Assembly: GCA_051009475.1 (NCBI GenBank)
Contig: JBPCWO010000039.1
Location: 1-12,167 of the forward strand
DNA: 12,167 nt
Origin: CAXMNX01 sp051009475
GTDB taxonomy: Bacteria > Pseudomonadota > Alphaproteobacteria > Rhodobacterales > Rhodobacteraceae
Direction of reading: 5' to 3'
Below are positions 6,567 through 12,167 of the stretch, piece by piece. The translations under genes and the position numbers were made by a program. Below the pieces are notes generated by a model. The model was given only the letters and a program-made list of their open reading frames with translations, was not told where the DNA came from and did no database searches. Position 1 is the stretch's first letter. Every line of letters starts with the position of its first letter.

Positions 6567-7832
6567 ATGTATCGCGTCTGGAATTTTGTTGCCAACTACT
6601 CCCTGCTGCTCATTCTTGGCGCGTCGATTGCATTGATCTGGGCAAATATCGACGCCAAATCGTATCATCACTTTGTCGAATTTGAGCTGGTCCACGACTT
6701 CATCATTGGGCACCCCCATTATGACGCTGCGGGGCAAGTCGAATTCCGCACATTGACGCTTCATTATCTTGTGAACGATGTGCTGATGGCGTTCTTCTTC
6801 GCCATTGCTGCGAAAGAAGTTTGGGAAGCCTTGATCCTAAAGAACGGATCACTCAGGGGCCGTAAGGCCGCCACGCCTCTTGTCGCGACAGCAGGGGGCA
6901 TGTTCGGCCCGATCGCGGTCTATCTGGGATTGGCCGCATTTCTTGGATCTGACGTTTATGATGCTGTTGCCAACGGTTGGGCTATTCCGACAGCAACGGA
7001 TATAGCCTTCAGCTATTTAGTTGGCCGGATCGTTTTCGGAGCCGGCCACCCGGCGGTGCGGTTCCTGTTGCTTTTGGCGATTGCGGACGACGCGGCAGGT
7101 CTAATCATTTTAGCGATTTTTTATCCCTCAGGTGAGCTTGCTCCGGAATGGTTGCTTTTGTCGCTGGGCGCGACAGTTGCTGCGTATGTTTTTTTCAATT
7201 GGCTCCCGCGCGTAATGGACCGAGGCGACCAGCTTCGCCATCGATCCACCTGGGTGCGCGACAATTTGGGATTTTGGCCATACCTCATCGCGGGCTGTCT
7301 AAGCTGGTACGGATTTCAGGAAAGTGGACTGCACCCAGCCCTTGGCCTGCTGCCAATCGTAACAGCGATCCCGCACGCGGATCGCGCTTTTGGTATTTTT
7401 AGCGAGGCCGAGCAATATCTGACCGATCTGCTGAACCACAGCGAACATTTGTTGAAGCACCCAGTAGAGATTGTTCTTTTCTTCTTTGGCCTAATGAATG
7501 CCGGTGTTGAGTTTTCCGCCATTGCAGAACCAACGTGGCTGGTGCTGGCCGGACTTCTAATTGGTAAGCCGCTGGGCATACTTCTGTTTGGCTGGTTCGC
7601 CGCGCATCCGATGAAGCTTGGGCTGCCGCAGGGTATGCGAACGATCGATCTTTTTGTGATCGGTTGCATTGCCGCCATAGGCTTTACTGTTTCATTGTTC
7701 ATTGCGACCGTAGCCTTTGATCCCGGACCGGTACAGGATGCGGCCAAGATGGGCGCATTATTTAGCTTTGTTGCGGCGATCATTTCGATCGTCGTCGGCA
7801 TTCTGGCTAGAGTCGAAAAGCGCGAAAACTAG
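6567..7832 (+). CDS. nhaA: Na+/H+ antiporter NhaA
   Basis: An inner-membrane electrogenic antiporter that expels Na+ (or Li+) in exchange for protons, for pH and salt homeostasis. The 421-residue protein shows the family's unwound-helix motif IPTATDIAF with Asp145 and the LAIADDAAG motif with Asp174 and Asp175, matching the ion-binding D133, D163 and D164 of E. coli NhaA; Lys334 in GLLIGKPLG matches the helix-10 Lys300. The N-terminal 'NDVLMAFFFAIAAKEV' matches the dimer/pH-sensor region, though the usual GLE reads AKE. It is longer than the E. coli protein (about 390), partly through a charged segment at about 270-300 rich in His and acidic residues. The ATG at 6567 follows a strong GGAGGGG. 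It is 64 bases after the permease and in the same direction, so may be read through from there. No NhaR-type regulator is nearby. Confidence 0.94.
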   Translation: MYRVWNFVANYSLLLILGASIALIWANIDAKSYHHFVEFELVHDFIIGHPHYDAAGQVEFRTLTLHYLVNDVLMAFFFAIAAKEVWEALILKNGSLRGRKAATPLVATAGGMFGPIAVYLGLAAFLGSDVYDAVANGWAIPTATDIAFSYLVGRIVFGAGHPAVRFLLLLAIADDAAGLIILAIFYPSGELAPEWLLLSLGATVAAYVFFNWLPRVMDRGDQLRHRSTWVRDNLGFWPYLIAGCLSWYGFQESGLHPALGLLPIVTAIPHADRAFGIFSEAEQYLTDLLNHSEHLLKHPVEIVLFFFGLMNAGVEFSAIAEPTWLVLAGLLIGKPLGILLFGWFAAHPMKLGLPQGMRTIDLFVIGCIAAIGFTVSLFIATVAFDPGPVQDAAKMGALFSFVAAIISIVVGILARVEKREN

Positions 7833-7837
7833 CCGCT

Positions 7838-7899
7838 ACCAACGCGATATCAACCAAAAACCCTTAGTACGGGCGAATTATCGCGCTTGCGGTGTTGGT
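7838..7899 (+). repeat. Two-part inverted repeat downstream of nhaA
   Basis: Just after the nhaA stop, CGCGATA (7843-7849) pairs with TATCGCG (7879-7885) across a 29-base loop, and ACCAAC (7838-7843) pairs with GTTGGT (7894-7899) outside it after an asymmetric bulge. The whole could fold as a branched hairpin in the 176-base gap between nhaA and kpsT. There is no T tract, so a Rho-independent terminator is unlikely. Function unknown; chance pairing is possible. Confidence 0.3.
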
Positions 7900-7901
7900 G
7901 A

Positions 7902-7931
7902 TTGCGTCATACCCCGCTCATCGGCCATAAT
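7902..7931 (+). promoter_or_regulatory. Candidate promoter of kpsT-kpsE
   Basis: TTGCGT at 7902-7907 and CATAAT at 7926-7931 (five of six bases of the -10 consensus) are separated by 18 bases. This would give a leader of about 70 bases before the kpsT ATG at 8009. It is the best pair in the 176-base gene-free gap, in which I see no other clear signal apart from the inverted repeat after nhaA. Confidence 0.4.
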
Positions 7932-8008
7932 ATCGCCAAAGGACCGTGAAAGGTCTGAGCAGCCGGTATAGCTATAACCTGCCAAGTGAGGTGATTGCGA
8001 GTGATCGC

Positions 8009-8641
8009 ATGATCGAGTTCAGCAACGTCAGCAAGTCCTTCTGGACGGGCGAAAGGCGCAAAGTCATTCTTGACCGCGCCTCTTTTCGTGTTGAGCTGGG
8101 CAATTCGTTGGGCATCCTTGCGCCGAATGGCACCGGCAAGACGACGTTGATCAATATGATGGCAGGACTGGAAAAGCCCGACGAGGGTGCAATCATTCGT
8201 CGGTCGCGAATCTCATTTCCATTGGGGTTCATGGGTGGCGTCATCGGCCGCTTGTCAGCGATGGAAAACGCCCGCTACATCGCCAGGCTATACGGCAAGG
8301 ACCCCGATTATCTGGAGGCCTTTTGCCGCTGGGTTTGCGGTCTGGATGAATATTTCGATATGCCCGTCGGGACCTACAGTGCCGGCATGAAGGCGCGGTT
8401 CAGCTTTTCCCTGCTTCTGGCATTGGACTTCGACATTTACCTGATCGACGAAGGGATGCCGGCCACCACCGACGCAGAATTCAATCGCAAGGCAGGGACC
8501 GTCCTGCGCGACCGGCTGCAAACTGCGACTGTGGTCGTTGTTTCCCATCAAGCCAGCACACTGGAAAAATTCTGTCGCTCCGCTGCGGTTCTGAAGAACG
8601 GGCAGCTAGTGATGTTCGACACACTCGAAGAGGCGAAATAA
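8009..8641 (+). CDS. kpsT: Capsule polysaccharide export ABC transporter ATP-binding protein, KpsT-like
   Basis: The ATPase of a group-2-capsule-type ABC exporter, working at the cytoplasmic face of the inner membrane with KpsM. From the ATG at 8009 it has 210 residues, near the usual 210-220. The Walker A is APNGTGKTT (38-46; first Gly replaced by Ala), the signature is YSAGMKARF (123-131) in place of LSGGQ, as usual for KpsT/Wzt-like proteins, Walker B is FDIYLIDEG (141-149) and the H-loop is VVSHQ with His180. The frame is open back to 7946, but the conserved family start 'MIEFSNVSKSF' marks 8009. The ribosome site is weak (GAG in GCGAGTGATCGC). It is followed after 4 bases by the kpsE-like gene. 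No kpsM is in the window, which is unusual for a complete transporter locus. Confidence 0.9.
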   Translation: MIEFSNVSKSFWTGERRKVILDRASFRVELGNSLGILAPNGTGKTTLINMMAGLEKPDEGAIIRRSRISFPLGFMGGVIGRLSAMENARYIARLYGKDPDYLEAFCRWVCGLDEYFDMPVGTYSAGMKARFSFSLLLALDFDIYLIDEGMPATTDAEFNRKAGTVLRDRLQTATVVVVSHQASTLEKFCRSAAVLKNGQLVMFDTLEEAK

Positions 8642-8645
8642 CTCT

Positions 8646-10307
8646 ATGACTACGAAGCCCAAAGCGCGTAAGTTTCGCATTCGCCGAAACGCAGAGTCGG
8701 GCCCCCGGGGTAAGTCGGCCAGTCGCGATAATCTGTTCGCAAAAACAGAGGATGGATTTGACGACACTCCTTTCCCCGGCTCGGCAAAGGCCGAAGGGGT
8801 AACTGAAAGAAGCGAAGAAGGCATCGCGGAAATTCGGCGCGAGGGTTTGACGGGTCGGCAATTGCGAATGGCACGGCGCCTAGCCCAAAAGCACGGGATG
8901 AAGCCAAGTTCGGATTTTGACGCGGTTCGCCTATTGCGCGCAAAAGGCATTGATCCCTTCGATCGCGCAAACATGCTTGAGCTTGTCACGGCCAAAAGCA
9001 CCGAAAATGTCGGCGAGAATGCGAAATCTGGGAAGCAAATGCGGGTCGCAACCGCCAAGATTCCAGCCGACCAGGTAGCCGGCGTTGCCAAACCAACGCC
9101 AAACCTACCCCAGAAGGTGGACACAGAAAGTCAACTTCCGGGTCCGCCCGCCCGCGACGCAGCATTTCAGTCACACGAACTGGAACGCATTCAGCGCGAC
9201 ATTATCCGCCGCCGTCGCCGGAACATTGCGTTCATGGTGGGGCGTCTGTTCGCATTTGTGATATTCCCGACGTTTCTCGCATGGATCTATTTCGCATTTA
9301 TCGCGACACCCAGCTATGGCACAAAATCCGAGTTCATCGTGCAGCAAGCGGAATCGTCCGGCGCTCAACCAGGGCTCCTGGGTAGTACCGCGCTGGCGAC
9401 CAGCCAAGACTCGATTATGGTGCAGGACTACCTGACATCTCGTGAAGCACTCCAGCGCTTGAATGCGGATCACAGCTATTTCGAGCATTTTGCCGATTCT
9501 TCAATCGACAGCCTGCAAAGGCTTCCTGCGGACGCCAGCAACGAGGATATTTTTGCGCACTACCAGAACAATGTGACCGTTGGGTATGATCCGACCGAAG
9601 GTATTCTCCGAATGGAGGTGTCTGCGCTGAGTCCCGATATGAGCCGTCAGTTTTCGGAGGCGTTGATCAAATATGCCGAAGAACGCGTCGACCGGGTGAC
9701 CGAGCGCAAACGTGCCGACCAAATGCGCGGCGCAGGTGATAGCTTTGACGAGGCTGAAGCCAAGATGATGGCGGCACAGGAAAATGTGCTGCGGCTTCAG
9801 GAACAACTCGGGGTCGTTGATCCCGCCGGTGAAACAACTTCGCTAATGGGACAGATCAGCAATTTTGAAGTGCAGGTCGCCGAAAAGAAGCTTCAGCTTC
9901 AGCAGCTTCTGGATAATGAGCAACCGAACCGTGCTCGGGTCGCGGGTGTAGAAGGTGATATTCGTCGCCTTGAGGATTTAGTAGGTGAATTGCGGCTTCA
10001 GATGACCGAGGAATCTTCGTCGCAGGGTTCGCTGGCGTCGATTTCGGCGCAGCTCCGAATGGCAGAAGTCGATCTGGAAACACGAACCATGATCATGCAA
10101 GAAGCTTTGCAGCAAATGGAAGCCGCCCGCATCGAAGCGCTTCGGCAGGTCCGGTTCCTGTCGCTTGGCGTGGCACCGATCCCTCCGGACGAGCCCACGT
10201 ATCCGCGTGTTTTCGAGAATACGTTGATTACCCTTCTCATATTCTCGGCAATTTATCTGCTCTTGTCGCTGACCGTCGCGGTGCTGCGCGAGCAGGTATC
10301 AAACTAA
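8646..10307 (+). CDS. kpsE: Capsule polysaccharide export inner-membrane protein, KpsE/CtrB-like, with long N-terminal extension
   Basis: A polysaccharide co-polymerase-type adaptor that links the inner-membrane ABC exporter to the outer-membrane channel. Of 553 residues, about 1-190 form a charged, mostly disordered cytoplasmic extension. Within it, residues 68-115 ('LTGRQLRMARRLAQKHGM...') look folded and helical. Transmembrane segment 1 is at about 194-220 after a run of arginines, then 'TPSYGTKSEFIVQ', the family's first periplasmic motif. A coiled coil rich in Gln, Glu and Leu spans about 365-500, and the Pro-rich 'PIPPDEPTYPR' precedes transmembrane segment 2 (about 524-548). Classical KpsE is about 380 residues, so the extension accounts for the extra length. 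The ATG at 8646 follows AGAGG at 8629-8633, inside the end of kpsT. Recognised by architecture and motifs; high confidence in family, lower in the polymer exported. Confidence 0.88.
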   Translation: MTTKPKARKFRIRRNAESGPRGKSASRDNLFAKTEDGFDDTPFPGSAKAEGVTERSEEGIAEIRREGLTGRQLRMARRLAQKHGMKPSSDFDAVRLLRAKGIDPFDRANMLELVTAKSTENVGENAKSGKQMRVATAKIPADQVAGVAKPTPNLPQKVDTESQLPGPPARDAAFQSHELERIQRDIIRRRRRNIAFMVGRLFAFVIFPTFLAWIYFAFIATPSYGTKSEFIVQQAESSGAQPGLLGSTALATSQDSIMVQDYLTSREALQRLNADHSYFEHFADSSIDSLQRLPADASNEDIFAHYQNNVTVGYDPTEGILRMEVSALSPDMSRQFSEALIKYAEERVDRVTERKRADQMRGAGDSFDEAEAKMMAAQENVLRLQEQLGVVDPAGETTSLMGQISNFEVQVAEKKLQLQQLLDNEQPNRARVAGVEGDIRRLEDLVGELRLQMTEESSSQGSLASISAQLRMAEVDLETRTMIMQEALQQMEAARIEALRQVRFLSLGVAPIPPDEPTYPRVFENTLITLLIFSAIYLLLSLTVAVLREQVSN

Positions 10308-10313
10308 TTCCGC

Positions 10314-10337
10314 ACGGTCACTTTGAGGCCGTTTAAT
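10314..10337 (+). terminator. Weak candidate terminator after the kpsE-like gene
   Basis: ACGGTC (10314-10319) can pair with GGCCGT (10327-10332) through a 7-base loop, with one T-G pair, followed by TTTAAT. It starts 7 bases after the kpsE stop, the right place for a terminator before the tRNA gene, but the stem is short and the T run is only three bases. Confidence 0.35.
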
Positions 10338-10351
10338 AGGGCATCAGGGTC

Positions 10352-10380
10352 TTGCAGACTTGCAAGGCTGACAGTAAGTA
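10352..10380 (+). promoter_or_regulatory. Candidate promoter of tRNA-Gln
   Basis: TTGCAG at 10352-10357 and TAAGTA at 10375-10380 are 17 bases apart, placing the transcript start a few bases before the tRNA at 10393. A second TTGCAA at 10360-10365 overlaps the spacer because CTTGCA is repeated. Spacing and position are good; box quality is moderate. Confidence 0.4.
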
Positions 10381-10392
10381 ACGCCAGCCTGT

Positions 10393-10467
10393 TGGGGTGT
10401 AGCCAAGCGGTAAGGCAGCAGTTTTTGGTACTGTGTATCGTAGGTTCGAATCCTACCACCCCAGCCA
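10393..10467 (+). tRNA. tRNA-Gln (anticodon UUG), CCA encoded
   Basis: A full cloverleaf is readable. Acceptor TGGGGTG (10393-10399) pairs with CACCCCA (10457-10463). The D stem GCC/GGC is closed on an AAGCGGTAA loop. The anticodon stem GCAGT/ACTGT (10418-10422, 10430-10434) encloses TTTTGGT with anticodon TTG at 10425-10427. The T stem GTAGG/CCTAC (10440-10444, 10452-10456) encloses TTCGAAT. Discriminator G10464 is followed by an encoded CCA (10465-10467). The first acceptor pair is U-A, which is usual for glutamine tRNA. It reads CAA (and CAG by wobble). The gene is intact, and the mobile-element DNA lies directly downstream. Confidence 0.96.
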
Positions 10468-10549
10468 GCCACTCCCTTGATCAGAGACTGCTACGCGATT
10501 GTGTGAGATAGTCGCGCGAGTTCAAAGGCTTGGGTGCAGTTGGTGTTTC

Positions 10550-10607
10550 CTGAGACGCCGCAAGGAGCCTCGAAGCCTCGCAGAAGCGGCCAAAGTCTCA
10601 GACGGCG
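10550..10607. repeat. Inverted repeat between tRNA-Gln and the recombinase gene
   Basis: CTGAGAC (10550-10556) is the inverse of GTCTCAG (10595-10601), and directly inside GCCG (10557-10560) matches CGGC (10587-10590), giving an 11-bp stem with a 4-base bulge; CGGCG at 10603-10607 offers an alternative partner for CGCCG. The loop holds a short tandem repeat (GCCTCGAA, GCCTCGCA). It lies 38 bases beyond the recombinase stop, in DNA with no supported gene (10468-10638). It could be an end or attachment region of the element, or a transcript-end hairpin lacking a T run. Symmetry is seen; function is inferred. Confidence 0.45.
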
Positions 10608-10638
10608 ATTTTCTCGATACGAGGTGTGGGAGAGACAA

Positions 10639-12167
10639 TCAAAGAGTCGCGATAAGCTTGCGCTGTTCGTCCCAATCGGACGGCAGATCGTGACGCAGGC
10701 ACCAGTCGGAGGTAAAGCCAAGCGGCTGTTTGCCCTCGCTCACGTCCCGGACAATGTCCGGTGCAAGGAATGCCAGATCAAGCAGCTGCTGAACGCGGCG
10801 CTTTGAAGTGCCCGCTGTTTCGGCGATCTCGGTATAGGTCTGACCGGCTTTAACCATTTCGAACCAACTATGCGCCTGGGCGATGTTAGTGAGCAGGACT
10901 TCGTCAACAGAACGGGTGGCGTTTTGCAGAGTGATCTTTGTCTCCACCCCGCGCTTGCGGAGCCGGAACGGTGCCTGGATTGCAGGGCTATCAGGATTGA
11001 TCCGTTCAGGGTCGATCTCCAGCATTCGGGCAAGCTCGTTGGCGTTGATACTGATACCAATGCTGCCCGGCGCCAGATCGACACGTTCAACCAGCACAAG
11101 GATCGGATCGAGCTGCCCCACAGTCGTCGCCTCCAGTTTGTCCCGGAACATCCGCACTTCGCCGGCCTGACACGCCCGGATCGCGTCAGGCGCAAAGCCG
11201 GGTGCGGCCACGTGGGTTCGGATCAGATCTGCCACGATAGTCTCGAGCTCGGGTGCAGGCAGCCGCCAACCGTCGAGGTTACGCTCGCCGCTCTTTGCGA
11301 TCAGGCGATGCGAGACGTAGTAGCGCAGCCGAGCCCCGGTCTTCGATCTCGAATGCGACGGGGTCAAGCGATCGCCGGTCTCATCATAGAGCCTTCCGGC
11401 CAGCAGTGATCTCCTCACCTTGCCTGATCCGCGTGGTCGGCCCTTTCGCACTCGGACTGCACCCTCTTGCATTCGGGCCTGCAGCGCATCCCAGTCCGCT
11501 GCCGGGGTGATAGCGTCGTGTTGACCCTCATAGAACTGGTCCATGTGGCGGATGCGGCCGGCACAGATCGGGTTGGTGAGGATCTGCCAGATGTGACCCC
11601 GATCAGAGGGCTGGTCTCCGGAGACCTTGCCGTCTGCCGCCACTCTGCGTTTGGTTCTGAGCCGCAGGATCTCCGCTTCCTCTTTCACGCGGCGGATCGT
11701 CAGATGCTCCCGGTACAAGCAAAAGAGAGATCGAACCGTCTTTGCCTCAGCCGCATTGATCTTGAGTGTCCGGCCATGGGCGTCATAGCCAAGGGGGACG
11801 TTGCCCCCCATCCAAAGGCCTTTCCGTTTGGACGCAGCAATCTTGTCGCGGATACGCTCCGCCGTGACTTCGCGTTCAAACTGGGCAAAGGACAAAAGCA
11901 TGTTGAGCGTGAGCCGGCCCATACTTGTCGCGGTGTTGAACGACTGGGTGACAGAAACAAAGGATGTCCCGGCACCATCCAGGATATCGACGATCTTTGC
12001 GAAGTCCGATAAGGATCGCGTCAGCCTGTCGATCTTGTAGACAATGATCTGATCGACACGACCGGCGTCGATATCGGCGAGCAAGCGTTGCAGGGCAGGG
12101 CGCTCCATGGTGCCCCGGAGATGCCACCGTCATCGTAGTGGTCTGGCAACAGGACCCAACTCTCGGC
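10639..12167 (-). pseudogene. Large serine recombinase (resolvase/invertase family), frameshifted and 5'-partial
   Basis: A site-specific DNA recombinase of the large serine type, the kind that integrates or excises mobile elements. The 489-codon frame from the ATG at 12106-12108 begins 'MERPALQRLLADIDAG', which is the middle of the catalytic domain, followed by VYKIDRLTRSLSDF with the family's catalytic arginines. A Recombinase (PF07508-like) domain covers about residues 100-210, and the region that often holds a Cys zinc ribbon has no zinc cysteines. A C-terminal helix-turn-helix ('YTEIAETAGTSKRRVQQLL') comes before the end. Upstream, bases 12167-12109 in another frame read AESWVLLPDHYDDGGISG, the expected preceding segment. 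One extra G in the GGGG run (12113-12116 on the plus strand as CCCC) would join both frames as ...GGISGGTMERPAL.... The catalytic Ser would lie outside the window. The gene is therefore probably inactive, unless the base is a sequencing error. By eye it is more GC-rich than the genes to its left, fitting transfer. Confidence 0.85.

Noticed and set aside
7946..8008. A longer N-terminus for KpsT
   Set aside because: The extra 21 residues do not resemble the family, whose proteins begin at or near the MIEF..VSK segment starting at 8009.
10393..10467. tRNA-Gln as a disrupted attachment site
   Set aside because: The tRNA is complete with an encoded CCA, no repeated 3' fragment is visible in the window, and large serine recombinases do not usually target tRNA genes.
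10491..10721. A 76-codon minus-strand open frame between the recombinase and the tRNA
   Set aside because: It overlaps the 3' end of the recombinase in a different frame, has no recognisable domain or ribosome site, and its composition looks like translated non-coding DNA.
10870..12012. Long plus-strand open frames opposite the recombinase
   Set aside because: They are antisense shadows in GC-rich DNA; the minus strand has clear recombinase motifs.
1..12167. CRISPR array, retron, toxin-antitoxin or other defence system
   Set aside because: No spaced direct repeats, reverse transcriptase, nuclease or small paired toxin/antitoxin genes are seen; the genes present are explained by known families.

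Overview
The window looks like chromosomal DNA of an alphaproteobacterium, most likely a member of the Rhodobacteraceae (roseobacter side). The assignment rests on gene content and protein style (mrdA-rodA-ghrA block, SseB-type protein next to a small Fe-S uracil-DNA glycosylase, a KpsE-like protein with a long charged N-terminal extension, and a serine recombinase of a type common in that group) and on moderately GC-rich coding. It is an inference; no marker gene such as 16S rRNA is present.

Layout, left to right. (1) Positions 2-3686, plus strand: a tightly packed operon of mrdA (PBP2, 5' end outside the window), rodA and ghrA, each pair joined by a 4-base ATGA overlap. PBP2 and RodA are the transpeptidase/glycosyltransferase pair of the elongasome; GhrA is a glyoxylate/hydroxypyruvate reductase that appears to ride on the same message. 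(2) Positions 5058-3683, minus strand: a two-gene unit of a uracil-DNA glycosylase-superfamily protein and an SseB-family protein, also ATGA-coupled; its last stop overlaps the stop of ghrA by 4 bases in a convergent arrangement. (3) Positions 5104-6502, plus strand: an ArsR-type repressor and a Cys-containing permease (ArsP/DUF318 type) with overlapping reading frames, preceded by an almost perfect 30-bp palindrome that runs up to the first base of the arsR start codon. This looks like a self-contained metal(loid) sensing and export cassette, possibly with a leaderless repressor message. (4) 6567-7832: nhaA, a Na+/H+ antiporter, with a small hairpin that covers its Shine-Dalgarno sequence. 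(5) 8009-10307: kpsT and kpsE-like genes for the ATPase and the periplasmic adaptor of a capsule (group 2 type) ABC exporter; the permease KpsM and the outer-membrane part are not in the window. (6) 10393-10467: tRNA-Gln(UUG) with an encoded CCA and a plausible promoter. (7) 10468-12167: the edge of a mobile element. It begins with about 170 bases of non-coding DNA holding an inverted repeat, followed on the minus strand by a large serine recombinase whose 5' end runs out of the window. The recombinase carries a one-base deletion in a G run (12113-12116), so it appears broken unless the base is a sequencing error.

The left 10.3 kb is ordinary core and semi-core gene content. The points most worth checking are the arsR operator/leaderless start with its Cys-Cys/His tail, the frameshifted recombinase at the tRNA-proximal element boundary, the SD-masking hairpin of nhaA, and the KpsT/KpsE pair without KpsM. 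I saw nothing that I would defend as a wholly new biological system.
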